Of a DNA stretch of 64,000 nucleotides, positions 1 through 7,670 are shown piece after piece. Origin of the DNA: Azospirillum sp. TSH64 (GTDB taxonomy: Bacteria > Pseudomonadota > Alphaproteobacteria > Azospirillales > Azospirillaceae). Made by a program: the position numbers and the translations under genes. Position 1 is the stretch's first letter; every line of letters starts with the position of its first letter. The notes below the pieces were generated by a model. It was not told the DNA's origin and ran no database searches. It worked only from the letters and a program-made list of their open reading frames with translations. The stretch spans positions 263,017 to 327,016 of the forward strand of contig NZ_LGQW01000015.1 of NCBI RefSeq assembly GCF_003116035.1, written 5' to 3'.

Positions 1-1261
1 CCTGAACCACCGGCACTTCGTCCAGCTTCGTAGTGTAGCTGGGCGAACGTTGGTCCTGACGCATGTGCCAAGAGCGGCCGATGGTGGCCGCCGGCACCAG
101 GGTGTTCCGTCCCATCCTGGTGTTGACCGCATCGAGCGCGGCCATCAGCTTCGCGCCGCGTTGTCGATCGGCGACCTGCAGCAGGTCGGGCTGCACCTTT
201 CCCTCCGGGATAAGGCCGGTCAGGATCACGCCGGCCTTGCTCATATCGTAGCCGTCACGCCAGATCCGGCGGGCGCCGGCAGTTGCCGCAGCGATCAGTT
301 GGAAGGTGTCGCTGCTCGCCGGCTGCACCTCCACGGTTACCGCATTGCTGTAGCTCGGACCGGGGCGGAATGGCGAGGTGTGGCAGAACACTTGGATGGC
401 TTCGGTCGCGAGCTTTTCCGCACGAAGTTTCTCGGCCGCCCTGGTGGCGTAGGTGGCCACCGCCTCGCGCATCTCATCCCACTCCGTCACCGGCTGGCCG
501 AACGAGCGCGTCACCGCGATGGTCTTGCGTGGGCCAGGCGCCAGATCAAGCGGCATGCAGGCGATGCCGCGCAGCTCATAGACGAGCCTTTCTCCGGTCA
601 CCGTCAGCACCTGACGGGCGAGCCGAGGGTCGAGGTCGCGCAAGTCGGCCGCAGTATGCACGGACAGCCGCTCCAGCTTATCGGCCGATCGCCGGCCGAT
701 GCCCCACACTTCGGCGATTGGCACCCGCTCGAGGATCACTTCCCGAATGTCCGGGTTGGTCAGGTCGCAGACGCCGCTATCATCTCGGAAGGCTTTCTTG
801 GCTGCGAAGTTCGCCAGTTTCGCCAGCGTCTTGGAAGGGGCGATCCCGACACAGGTCGGAATGCCGGTCCAGCGCCGCACCGTTCGGCGGATATCGGCGG
901 CATAGGCGGGTAGGGAGCCCGTCATTCCCGTAAGATCGAGGAACGACTCGTCGATCGAATAGACCTCCAGAGCCGGAGCAAAGCCCCGCAGGCAATCGGT
1001 CACGCGGGCGCTGAAATCCCCATAGAGGGCATAGTTGCTGGACAGGACCCGGACATTGTGGCGGCGGACGAGGTCGCGCACCTCGAACAGGGGTTGGCCC
1101 ATGGTGACGCCAAGCGCCTTCAACTCGGCCGACCTGGCGACGAAGCAGCCGTCGTTGTTCGACAGCACGCCGACCGGCACCCCCTCCAGCCGTGGGTTGA
1201 AGACCCGTTCGCAGCTCACATAGAAATTGTTGCAGTCCACCAAGGCGAAGGTGCTGGCCAT
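1..1261 (-). CDS. umuC: UmuC-like Y-family DNA polymerase (3' end just outside window)
   Basis: Catalytic subunit of translesion DNA polymerase V, which copies past damaged bases together with processed UmuD. Reading the minus strand from the ATG at 1259-1261 gives 420 codons that stay open to the window edge. E. coli UmuC is about 422 residues, so almost all of the protein is here. Visible motifs are the N-terminal [11 protein letters not shown] at residues 8-18 (metal-binding Asp), YSIDES near residue 100 (catalytic Asp-Glu), and a typical C-terminal [11 protein letters not shown]. The start codon lies 2 nt after the umuD stop (TGA-CG-ATG), so the two are co-transcribed and probably translationally coupled. 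Expression should follow the SOS box upstream of umuD. Confidence 0.93.
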   Translation of the reverse strand, partial: MASTFALVDCNNFYVSCERVFNPRLEGVPVGVLSNNDGCFVARSAELKALGVTMGQPLFEVRDLVRRHNVRVLSSNYALYGDFSARVTDCLRGFAPALEVYSIDESFLDLTGMTGSLPAYAADIRRTVRRWTGIPTCVGIAPSKTLAKLANFAAKKAFRDDSGVCDLTNPDIREVILERVPIAEVWGIGRRSADKLERLSVHTAADLRDLDPRLARQVLTVTGERLVYELRGIACMPLDLAPGPRKTIAVTRSFGQPVTEWDEMREAVATYATRAAEKLRAEKLATEAIQVFCHTSPFRPGPSYSNAVTVEVQPASSDTFQLIAAATAGARRIWRDGYDMSKAGVILTGLIPEGKVQPDLLQVADRQRGAKLMAALDAVNTRMGRNTLVPAATIGRSWHMRQDQRSPSYTTKLDEVPVVQ

Positions 1262-1263
1262 CG

Positions 1264-1692
1264 TCAGCCCCGGTGGATCCGGATGGTCGCGCTGACGACG
1301 CCCCAGACTTCGAAGTCGCGGCGATCGGTGACGTCGATGACCTGATACGCGCGATCATCCGACTCCGGTGCGAGGTAATAGCGCCCCCGGCGGACCAGCA
1401 GGCGCTTGCACACCAGCTCACCATCCAGCACGGCAACCACAACGTCATCATGCCGGGCCGTCAGGCTTCGGTCGACGATCGCCAAGTCGCCATCGTGGAT
1501 GCCGGCGCGCGTCATGCTGTGGCCAGAGATGCGCAGGGTGAAGGTGGCGCTGGGATGCGGCACCAGCACCTCCGAAAGGTCGATGCGGCCTTCGACATAG
1601 TCGGCGGCCGGGCTGGGGAAGCCTGCCGAGATCACAGCATCGTATGAGGCAATTGGGCACGAACGCATGTAGACCAATTGCGGCTCGCACAT
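1264..1692 (-). CDS. umuD: UmuD-like S24 self-cleaving peptidase
   Basis: Accessory subunit of polymerase V. It cleaves itself with the help of RecA-ssDNA filaments to give active UmuD'. The start chosen is the ATG at 1692, giving 142 residues (E. coli has 139). It is preceded by AAGGAGG seven bases upstream. A longer in-frame ATG at 1824 would run through the SOS box and is unlikely. The cleavage site is Ala23-Gly24, the catalytic Ser59 sits in GHSM, and the general-base Lys96 in VCKR. This order is typical of the LexA/UmuD family. It is followed 2 nt later by umuC. Confidence 0.93.
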   Translation of the reverse strand: MCEPQLVYMRSCPIASYDAVISAGFPSPAADYVEGRIDLSEVLVPHPSATFTLRISGHSMTRAGIHDGDLAIVDRSLTARHDDVVVAVLDGELVCKRLLVRRGRYYLAPESDDRAYQVIDVTDRRDFEVWGVVSATIRIHRG

Positions 1693-1740
1693 GGCTTCCT
1701 CCTTTTTACTGACACTGGCCGTCAGGATGGCGCTGCATAA

Positions 1741-1755
1741 GAACTTTTCAAGAAC
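1741..1755 (-). promoter_or_regulatory. LexA (SOS) box of umuDC
   Basis: On the minus strand this reads GTTC-TTGAAAA-GTTC, an exact match to the GTTC-N7-GTTC direct-repeat operator known for LexA in alphaproteobacteria. It lies about 49 nt upstream of the umuD start codon. Damage-induced control of umuDC is inferred from the motif and its position. Confidence 0.8.
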
Positions 1756-1913
1756 ATTGATCGGTTGACAGCGGTTCCGCGAGACCGGGATGGGGAAAAG
1801 CAACAAAAAACCCTGTCCGAGCAATTTGTCGCAAGGAATTGGTAATCCTTTTGGGCAAACAATCCTAACGACCCTGGCGGATGTGTGCCGTCAGGCGGTC
1901 GCCGGAGGTTTGA

Positions 1914-2210
1914 ATGCCCGTCCCTGCTACGCCGTTGCTGCCGGCCCTGCTAGATTTCCTGGCGCTATCCGGGGCGGCCGACTCGCCAGCGGCGGATGAT
2001 GCATGTAGCCGGTCGGAGCGGCTTCTCGTTGCCGGCGAGATCGCCGATGCCGATGACCTCTTCGCAAAAGCACGCTATCTGCAGGCCTGTGGCCGGATCG
2101 ATCCCAGCCTGATCCCCCAGGAAGCATTGGACACGCTGGTGGTGGGCATTGTCCGTCTGTTCGGGCAAAGCCTTTCCAGCTCGGACTTGCCCATCCGGGC
2201 GGCGGCCTGA
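1914..2210 (+). CDS. Hypothetical phage protein, 98 aa
   Basis: Family not recognised. The ATG is preceded by GGAGG five bases upstream, which supports real translation. The N-terminus is Ala/Leu/Pro-rich, and the rest looks like a small helical soluble protein (segments around EIADADDLFAKARYLQ and EALDTLVVGIVRLFG). It transcribes divergently from umuDC and ends 2 nt before the next gene, so the two probably form one transcript that stops at the hairpin at 3065-3108. Its position in the prophage accessory region suggests a phage or moron gene, but no function can be assigned. Confidence 0.6.
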   Translation: MPVPATPLLPALLDFLALSGAADSPAADDACSRSERLLVAGEIADADDLFAKARYLQACGRIDPSLIPQEALDTLVVGIVRLFGQSLSSSDLPIRAAA

Positions 2211-2212
2211 CC

Positions 2213-3016
2213 ATGGCCGTCGCCTATGTCCATTCGGTGCAGGATCGGCGCCGTCCTCTTGACCTGGAGGAATTGGTGGTGTGGGCCTGCCGGGACCAGC
2301 AGGCGCTACGCGATGGCAGCACCCTACATGTAATCGAGGCCGCCGCCCAGTTCGGCATCCGCAACCAGCGCCGCCATCTGAGCGGCTCCGATTACCCGGG
2401 TACCTGGGGTGTCGACAGCTGTGCCCGGCTGGCCGCCATCGGCGCCGTCGGCACCCGGTTGGATGGCGGCGGTCCGACGCGCGGCATCGCCCCACGGATC
2501 CCACCCGATGCCGAAACCGTGGCCACCGCCATCGAGGCATTGCCCATGGGCAAGCGGCGCCTCGTCCGATCCCATGGAAAGGCCGGAACGCGGCCGGACT
2601 GGCTGTCTCTGCGGCAGCCGCTGGTGGCGTGCCGGCAGCCGTCCGACCGGCCAGGCCGATACCGCCACGTGATCGAAGAGGAGTGGCAGCCGACCCCGCT
2701 TCGCTCAGAGCTGGCCGCGCGCTATGTGGCACGGGGACAATCCTTGTTCGACGCCCACGGTCGCCGCCGGATCTCGGCAGAGGAACAGGACTTCCAGTTC
2801 CGCCCCGACGATCAGGGCGGAAGGGAGCTGCTGGTGCGTTGGTGCGCGTTGGAGCCTGAGCACAGCGACGCGGAGATCATCGAGGCCAACTGCGATTATG
2901 CGGAATGGCATGATGGCATGACGGCGCTGTTGCGGTCACTTCAAGGCCGGTATCTGCGGGACCACACCGTCACCGGCTTTGCCGCCCCGGCTCGGCCTTG
3001 GGATGATTTTCCTTGA
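2213..3016 (+). CDS. Hypothetical phage protein, 267 aa
   Basis: Family not recognised. It starts 2 nt after the stop of the upstream small gene, so translation is probably coupled. The N-terminal 50 residues (LEELVVWACRDQQALR) and the C-terminal 80 residues (acidic, Trp-containing, with LLVRWCALEPEHSDAEIIEANC) look folded. The centre is rich in Arg, Gly and Pro. There is no signal peptide or membrane segment. A strong hairpin with a T-run follows 49 nt downstream. It could be an early or regulatory phage protein. Confidence 0.6.
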   Translation: MAVAYVHSVQDRRRPLDLEELVVWACRDQQALRDGSTLHVIEAAAQFGIRNQRRHLSGSDYPGTWGVDSCARLAAIGAVGTRLDGGGPTRGIAPRIPPDAETVATAIEALPMGKRRLVRSHGKAGTRPDWLSLRQPLVACRQPSDRPGRYRHVIEEEWQPTPLRSELAARYVARGQSLFDAHGRRRISAEEQDFQFRPDDQGGRELLVRWCALEPEHSDAEIIEANCDYAEWHDGMTALLRSLQGRYLRDHTVTGFAAPARPWDDFP

Positions 3017-3064
3017 AATAGGATCAATATCTTGACAGAGTGACCTGGACGAATTGCGTGTAAA

Positions 3065-3108
3065 CGAAGGCCTGCCCGGCAGATGCCGCGGCGGGCCTTC
3101 GCATTTTT
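3065..3108 (+). terminator. Rho-independent terminator after the 1914-3016 operon
   Basis: A 12-bp stem (CGAAGGCCTGCC at 3065-3076 against GGCGGGCCTTCG at 3090-3101, one G-T pair) is followed by CATTTTT. It separates the two-gene hypothetical operon from the methyltransferase at 3132. Confidence 0.8.
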
Positions 3109-3131
3109 GGCCCGGGTGATCCCAGGGAGCG

Positions 3132-3965
3132 ATGATGGATACGAGTTTCCGCCCGGTCCGCCCAGTAAGCCCGGTTGCCGGCTACATCGGGGGCAAGCGC
3201 AACCTCGCCAAGCGCCTGGTGCCGCTGCTGCAGAAAATCCCTCACCGCACCTATGCGGAGCCGTTCGTGGGGATGGGCGGCGTGTTTTTCAGGCGCTATC
3301 ACGCGGCGCCGGCAGAGGTGATCAACGATTATTCCAGGGACGTCGCCACCCTGTTCCGGATCCTGCAGCGGCACTACGTGTTCCTGCTCGACCACATGCG
3401 GTTCGGCATCACCAGTCGCGTCGAGTTCGAGCGCCTTGTGGACGTGGACCCCGACACGCTGACAGACATCGAGCGTGCCGCGCGCTTCCTATACCTGCAG
3501 AAGCTCACTTTTGGCGGCAAAGTGTCCGGCCGAACCTTCGGCGTCACCCCATCTTCGCCGGGACGCTTTGACTTGCAGCGCCTCGGCCCCGTCCTCAACG
3601 AGGTGCATGAGCGCCTCTCAGGTGTGGTGATCGAGTGCCTGTCGTACGCGGCTTTCATTCCCCGCTATGACCGACCGGAAACGCTGTTCTTCCTCGATCC
3701 GCCCTACTGGAATAGCGAGGGCGACTATGGGAAGAACCTGTTCGGTCGGCCCGACTTCGAGATCCTGGCGACAATCCTGGGCGAGCTGAAAGGGCGCTTC
3801 GTCATGACGATCAACGACACGCCCCAGGTCCGCGCCATGTTTGGCCGCTTCGCGTTCGCACCGGTGGAGACGACCTACAGCGTCGGCTCGAGCAACGGCG
3901 TCAAGGCCGGAGAACTGGTGATCACGAACGTGCCGGAGTGCCTGACCGCTCTGGCGCCGGCCTGA
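3132..3965 (+). CDS. D12-class DNA adenine N6-methyltransferase (Dam-like)
   Basis: Transfers a methyl group from S-adenosylmethionine to the N6 of adenine in a short DNA target. The 277 residues show the D12 (Dam) order: AdoMet motif GYIGGKRNLAKRL at 17-29, EPFVGMGGVF at 43-52, and the catalytic DPPY at 189-192. Phage-borne enzymes of this kind usually protect phage DNA from host restriction or time phage functions. The target sequence cannot be read from the protein. The end overlaps the convergent HTH gene by 44 nt. An ATG sits directly after a GGGAGCG ribosome-binding site. A second, unrelated methyltransferase lies at 6591. Confidence 0.88.
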   Translation: MMDTSFRPVRPVSPVAGYIGGKRNLAKRLVPLLQKIPHRTYAEPFVGMGGVFFRRYHAAPAEVINDYSRDVATLFRILQRHYVFLLDHMRFGITSRVEFERLVDVDPDTLTDIERAARFLYLQKLTFGGKVSGRTFGVTPSSPGRFDLQRLGPVLNEVHERLSGVVIECLSYAAFIPRYDRPETLFFLDPPYWNSEGDYGKNLFGRPDFEILATILGELKGRFVMTINDTPQVRAMFGRFAFAPVETTYSVGSSNGVKAGELVITNVPECLTALAPA

Positions 3966-4365
3966 CCGGCAGCCCGAGACGCGCGTCATAGCCATCCAGC
4001 GCCAGCAGGATAGACCTGGGGATCGGGTAGGCCCGCTTTTCGTAGTTGCGCAGCATGCGGTCGGTGATGCCGAGGATGGCGCAGGCCTGAGTCTGTGTGA
4101 GGTGGTGCCCGCTGCGCCAGCCGACCAGCCGATCGGCGGCCTGGGCCAGCCCCAGGTCCCACAGCTCGGCCGCGGTGAGCAGCCCGCCGGCGGGCCAGCG
4201 GACGCCGTCCGGGCCGGCCTCGGCCTGGGCGAACGCGGAATCGTCTGGCGGCGCCTCGGCGCGGCCGGACAGATCGAGGTCATGCTCGATGCCGTCGGAC
4301 CAACCGACGAGCAGCCGACGGCCGCCGGCGGCGAGCAGGGTGGTGATGGTGCGCGTGTCTGCCAT
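3922..4365 (-). CDS. XRE-type helix-turn-helix protein
   Basis: Probable DNA-binding regulator of 147 residues. The ATG at 4365 begins MADTRTITTLLAAGG. A longer upstream ATG gives a low-complexity extension and was not used. The C-terminal third carries the HTH: TQTQACAILGITDRMLRNYE, followed by IPRSILLAL, the pattern of phage and plasmid HTH proteins that recognise short operators. The N-terminal half resembles a small beta-rich domain (LLVGWSDGIEHDLDL), as in DUF2442-like partners of such HTH modules. It converges on the methyltransferase gene with a 44-nt overlap, so antisense interference is possible. A role in lysogeny control is only an inference. Confidence 0.75.
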   Translation of the reverse strand: MADTRTITTLLAAGGRRLLVGWSDGIEHDLDLSGRAEAPPDDSAFAQAEAGPDGVRWPAGGLLTAAELWDLGLAQAADRLVGWRSGHHLTQTQACAILGITDRMLRNYEKRAYPIPRSILLALDGYDARLGLPVRPAPERSGTPARS

Positions 4366-4462
4366 AGCGGTCCCCGAGTTGACGGGGGATGGTAGGGGGC
4401 ACCCAGGGCGGTGGCAATCCCAGCGTGGTCGGGGCCGGCGCTGTTGCGCCGGCCCAGGCCGC

Positions 4463-4684
4463 TTAGGGCTGCTGCTGGCGCAGCAGGAGCATGAAGGCAG
4501 GGTACAGGGCGGCAACCCGGGTGACCGCGGTCTCCGCCGCGGCGCCGGCGCCGACCGCGCCGTTGAGGTTGCCCTTCTCCAGCTCGGTCCGGGCCTCGGC
4601 CAGCAGGTTGCTGATTTCGGCCAGATCGTCCATCAGGCTCTCGCCGACTGCGGCGGCGGCGGCGGCGGTGGTGGGCTTGCTCAT
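4463..4684 (-). CDS. Small Ala-rich hypothetical protein, 73 aa
   Basis: Starts at the ATG at 4684 with AAAGGATC as ribosome-binding site. The sequence is Ala-rich and predicted helical (MDDLAEISNLLAEARTELEKGN), consistent with a small coiled-coil protein. There is no signal peptide, and the C-terminal stretch ALYPAFMLLLRQ is hydrophobic but short. It is divergent from the recombinase gene and shares with it the intergenic region holding three palindromes, so both may answer to one DNA-binding protein. Function unknown. Confidence 0.55.
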   Translation of the reverse strand: MSKPTTAAAAAAVGESLMDDLAEISNLLAEARTELEKGNLNGAVGAGAAAETAVTRVAALYPAFMLLLRQQQP

Positions 4685-4707
4685 CGTTGATCCTTTTCGG
4701 GTCTGAA

Positions 4708-4780
4708 CCGGAAACCATTTCCGGTTACAAGGAGACGCTACCGGAAATGGTTTCCGGTTACAAGCGGAAACCATTTCCGG
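4708..4780. repeat. Three copies of a 17-bp palindrome between divergent genes
   Basis: Copies are CCGGAAACCATTTCCGG (4708-4724), its mirror CCGGAAATGGTTTCCGG (4741-4757), and GCGGAAACCATTTCCGG (4764-4780, first base changed). Each arm is CCGGAAA/TTTCCGG around a 3-bp centre. The first two are each followed by TTACAAG. Start-to-start spacing is 33 and 23 bp. The third copy ends 15 nt before the recombinase start codon. Either repressor operators for the divergent pair or recombinase arm/core sites would fit. Confidence 0.85.
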
Positions 4781-4795
4781 TTTTGCGAGGCGCCG

Positions 4796-5782
4796 ATGGG
4801 TGACCTGACCCGAATGCCCAACGGCGTCGCCCCGGTGGGATTGGCTGCGGCGCTGCCGCTCGACCGCATCCAGGAGGGGCTGATCGACGCCTTCCTGGCC
4901 AGCCGCAAAGCGAACACGGTGGCGGCCTATCGCCGCGACCTGGAAGATTTCCGCGCATGGGTCGCGGCCCAACCCGCGACGGCGGCCTATGCGGACACCA
5001 TCGACCGGGTGGCGCGCGAGCTGCTCGCCCTGGCCCCCGGTCAGGCCAACGCCCTGGTGCTGGGCTACCGCGCCAGCCTGGATGCCCGCGGCCTGGCCCC
5101 GGCTACGATCAACCGGCGTCTTGCCGCCCTGCGCTCGCTGGTGCAGCTCGGCAAGACGCTCGGCCTGGTCGGGTGGGATCTGGAGGTCGAGAACGTCGAC
5201 GCCGCCGCCTACCGCGACACCCGCGGCCCTGGCCGCGACGGGGTCAAGGCGATGATCGCTCAAGCCCAGGAGCGCAGCGACGCCAAGGGGGTGCGCGATA
5301 CCGCCATCGTCCGGCTGCTCCACGACACGGCGCTTCGCCGCGGCGAGGTGGTCTCGCTGGATCTGGAGCACTACGACCCGGCGGCCGCCACCCTGTCCAT
5401 CCTTGGCAAAGGGCGGCTTCAGCGGGAGCCGATCACGCTGCCCGACGCCACCCAGGCGGCGTTGGACGAGTGGATCGGGGCGCGCGGCCGACATCCCGGC
5501 CCACTCTTCTATCGTCTCGACAACGCCGGCGCCGGCGACGGCCGGCTGACCGGGGCGGCGGTCTATCAGATCGTCCAGCGGCTCGGGGATGACATCGGCA
5601 TCCGGACGCGCCCGCACGGCCTGCGCCATGCCGCCATCACCAGCGCGCTGGATGCCACCAATGGCAACCTGCGGGCCGCACAGTCCTTCGCACGGCACCG
5701 CGATCCCAAGGTCACGATGCGTTACGACGACAACCGGGCCGACCTGGCCGGACAGACCGCACGCCTTGTCGCCGAAGAGTGA
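4796..5782 (+). CDS. Tyrosine site-specific recombinase (phage integrase family)
   Basis: Cuts and rejoins DNA at specific sites through a 3'-phosphotyrosine intermediate. The 328 residues have an N-terminal core-binding (SAM-like) domain at about 25-125 and a catalytic domain at about 145-320. The full active-site set is visible: Arg181, Lys205, His274, Arg277, His301 and Tyr310 (MRYDD). Size and layout resemble XerC/D-like and phage integrases without an arm-binding domain. It is the only recombinase in the window, so it is the candidate enzyme for integration at tRNA-Pro. It lies behind three palindromes, which could equally be its substrate or operators controlling it. Confidence 0.9.
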   Translation: MGDLTRMPNGVAPVGLAAALPLDRIQEGLIDAFLASRKANTVAAYRRDLEDFRAWVAAQPATAAYADTIDRVARELLALAPGQANALVLGYRASLDARGLAPATINRRLAALRSLVQLGKTLGLVGWDLEVENVDAAAYRDTRGPGRDGVKAMIAQAQERSDAKGVRDTAIVRLLHDTALRRGEVVSLDLEHYDPAAATLSILGKGRLQREPITLPDATQAALDEWIGARGRHPGPLFYRLDNAGAGDGRLTGAAVYQIVQRLGDDIGIRTRPHGLRHAAITSALDATNGNLRAAQSFARHRDPKVTMRYDDNRADLAGQTARLVAEE

Positions 5783-5850
5783 CGGTGCCGTGCGGTCCCT
5801 CGGAATGGAAAGCTGAGTTTGCGAAAAGAGGGATTATCGCAAGCTCGGCC

Positions 5851-5967
5851 GTTACACGGTCGCCCCGTTGACGTTACACGCACCGCCGGTGCATCACGAA
5901 AAACATCAAGGAATACAACGATGTCGCACTCTGATGCGCAGCCGGAAGCCATTGCGGTCGGTGTAAC
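5851..5967. repeat. GTTACAC repeat cluster, copy set 1
   Basis: GTTACACG occurs at 5851-5858 and 5873-5880 in direct orientation upstream of the DUF3164 gene. An inverted copy, GTGTAAC, lies at 5961-5967 just inside the gene. A second cluster of the same motif surrounds the start of the terminase gene at 8856-8970. Confidence 0.55.
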
Positions 5968-6580
5968 GCCGGAGGCCGTGCGCCCGGATTATTACGAGGA
6001 TCGTCAAGGGCGGATGATCCCTGCGCGGAAGGTGCGCGCGAGTGACCTCCTGGAGGACCAATTCGTGCGCGGCCTGATGGAAAAGGCCGATGCGCTGTCG
6101 GCGCAAATGCGTGCCTTCAAGGCGGCCGTGTTTGGCGACGTGGACACCTTCGTTGCGCTGCTCCATGAAAAATACGAAGTGAAAGTCGGCGGAAAACGCG
6201 GAAACATGACTTTCACCAGCTACGACGGCCGCCTGCAAATAAAGGTGCAGGTGACCGACCACATGCGGTTCGGTCCTGAACTGCAAGTCGCGAAATCTCT
6301 GATCGATGAATGCATCAGGGAATGGGCGACCGAGACCAACGACAACATCCGCGTGCTGGTCGAACACGCGTTCCGCACGGACAAAGAGGGAAAGGTCTCG
6401 CGCGAAAGCGTTTTCGCGCTGCGCCGCGTCGAGATCGCCGATCCGAGATGGGAACGCGCGATGAAGGCCATCGCGGATTCCGTGATGATCGAAAGCACAT
6501 CGCGCTATGTGCGCTTCTACCGCCGCGATTCCCAAGAAGCGGCGTGGCAACCCGTGAGCCATGACCTCGCAAATCTGTGA
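5921..6580 (+). CDS. DUF3164 family phage protein
   Basis: 219 residues. The start chosen is the ATG at 5921 (MSHSDAQP), preceded by AAGGAA. An upstream in-frame ATG at 5819 would translate the GTTACAC repeat region and gives an atypical Arg-rich extension. The sequence EDRQGRMIPARKVRASDLLEDQFV followed by YDGRLQIKVQVTDHMRFGPELQVAK is characteristic of DUF3164. This family is mostly seen in the early regions of Mu-like and other transposable phages, and its biochemical role is not established. The gene overlaps or abuts the downstream methyltransferase, suggesting one early transcript. Confidence 0.8.
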   Translation: MSHSDAQPEAIAVGVTPEAVRPDYYEDRQGRMIPARKVRASDLLEDQFVRGLMEKADALSAQMRAFKAAVFGDVDTFVALLHEKYEVKVGGKRGNMTFTSYDGRLQIKVQVTDHMRFGPELQVAKSLIDECIREWATETNDNIRVLVEHAFRTDKEGKVSRESVFALRRVEIADPRWERAMKAIADSVMIESTSRYVRFYRRDSQEAAWQPVSHDLANL

Positions 6581-6590
6581 GCGCACCAGC

Positions 6591-7397
6591 ATGAAACAGA
6601 ACACGACTGCGGCCACCTCGGTGACGATCGGCGCGGCAACGCTGCTGTTGGGCGACTGCATCGAGCGGATGCAGGATCTGCCCGACGGTTCGGTCAGTTT
6701 GGTGCTGACCGACGTGCCCTATTCCAGCGGCGCCACGCGTGAGGCTGGGAAAACGGCCTATGCCAAGACCATGACCCGGTCGACCAAGGGCGATCCGGGT
6801 CGGTGGTTCGGCTCCGACAGCCTGAGCACGCGTGGGTTTCTGCATCTGCTGCGCAGCTGCGCCATGGAATGGCAGCGGGTGCTGAAGCCGGGCGGGCATG
6901 TGCTGGCCTTCATCGACTGGCGCATGGGCGATCATCTGGCCGATGCCATCGATGGGGGCGAGGCCGCGCTGTTCCTGTCCGGCCATGCGGCTGACGCCAT
7001 GGAAAGCGCCGACCTGAAGCGGGTGGGGCTGCTGGTGTGGGACAAGACCTATTTCGGCATGGGCACCCACTTCAGGCTTCAGCACGAGCTGATCCACCAC
7101 TTCACCAAGGGCAAGGGCAGCGAGCCGTTGCGCCGGAACGTCGCCAACGTGCTGCGCCATGCGCCGGTGCGGTTCGGCGCCCATCCGACGGAGAAGCCGG
7201 TGGAGCTGCTGGCCGAGCTGATCGGCACGGTTTGCCCGGCTGGTGAGACGGTGCTGGACTGCTTCGCTGGCAGCTTCTCGACTGGCCATGCCGCTCTGAC
7301 CACGGGCCGGCGCTTCATCGGCATCGAGCGCGACCGCCGCTATTTCGAGACTGGCTGGCAGAGGCTGGCCAATCTCACCGAGGAGTTGGCAGCATGA
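6591..7397 (+). CDS. Phage DNA methyltransferase (N4/N6 amino-methyltransferase type)
   Basis: AdoMet-dependent methylation of an exocyclic amino group in DNA. Of 268 residues, DVPY at 41-44 occupies the catalytic (D/N/S)PP(Y/F) position. Near the C-terminus FGAHPTEKPVELLAELI and VLDCFAGSFSTGHAAL form the AdoMet-binding part, an order (IV before I) typical of beta-class enzymes. DVPY instead of DPPY is a common variant in this phage subgroup. The ATG at 6591 avoids a 20-nt overlap with the upstream gene. An alternative ATG at 6561 adds ten residues. It ends in an ATGA overlap with the next gene. Confidence 0.85.
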   Translation: MKQNTTAATSVTIGAATLLLGDCIERMQDLPDGSVSLVLTDVPYSSGATREAGKTAYAKTMTRSTKGDPGRWFGSDSLSTRGFLHLLRSCAMEWQRVLKPGGHVLAFIDWRMGDHLADAIDGGEAALFLSGHAADAMESADLKRVGLLVWDKTYFGMGTHFRLQHELIHHFTKGKGSEPLRRNVANVLRHAPVRFGAHPTEKPVELLAELIGTVCPAGETVLDCFAGSFSTGHAALTTGRRFIGIERDRRYFETGWQRLANLTEELAA

Positions 7398-7666
7398 CCA
7401 TGCATGTGGACGACATCATGCACGGCCTCACCAGCCGTGCGGCCACCGATGGCGTCATCGTCACCATCGGCGGCACCATGAACTGGTGGCTCGATGCCCT
7501 GCATGGGCCGGCGCAGGAGCTGGCCTTCTGGGGCACGGTGGCGCTGGTGGTCGGGCGCTTGGTGCTGCTGGCACTCGACTTCCGGGATCGGCTCTGGCCG
7601 CGTCCCAAGCCGTCCAAAGTGTTCACGCGTGAACACTTTGGCGACGACGCCAGCCCCAAGCCGTAG
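7394..7666 (+). CDS. Small single-pass membrane protein, 90 aa
   Basis: Begins in an ATGA overlap with the methyltransferase stop, a sign of translational coupling. One clear membrane segment spans about residues 42-61 (LAFWGTVALVVGRLVLLALD), followed by basic residues DFRDRLWPRPKP. A holin- or anchor-like role is possible, but the gene lies far from the lysis cassette, so this is weak. The C-terminal codons (KVFTREHFG) are made of a perfect 28-bp palindrome, so a DNA element overlaps the reading frame here. Confidence 0.6.
   Translation: MTMHVDDIMHGLTSRAATDGVIVTIGGTMNWWLDALHGPAQELAFWGTVALVVGRLVLLALDFRDRLWPRPKPSKVFTREHFGDDASPKP
7614..7641. repeat. Perfect 28-bp palindrome inside a coding region
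   Basis: The left arm CCAAAGTGTTCACG (7614-7627) is the exact reverse complement of the right arm at 7628-7641, with no spacer. It encodes KVFTREHF at the end of the small membrane protein. The inner 16 bp TGTTCACGCGTGAACA has the size and shape of a ParB/parS-type or repressor binding site but is not the parS consensus. No T-run follows, so it is not a typical terminator. Confidence 0.9.
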
Positions 7667-7670
7667 CGCC

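Noticed and set aside
50..913. Plus-strand frame opposite umuC
   Set aside because: The minus strand encodes UmuC with conserved motifs over the whole stretch.
4708..4780. Repeats considered as a CRISPR array
   Set aside because: Only three short palindromes with unequal, very short spacers, and no cas genes in the window.
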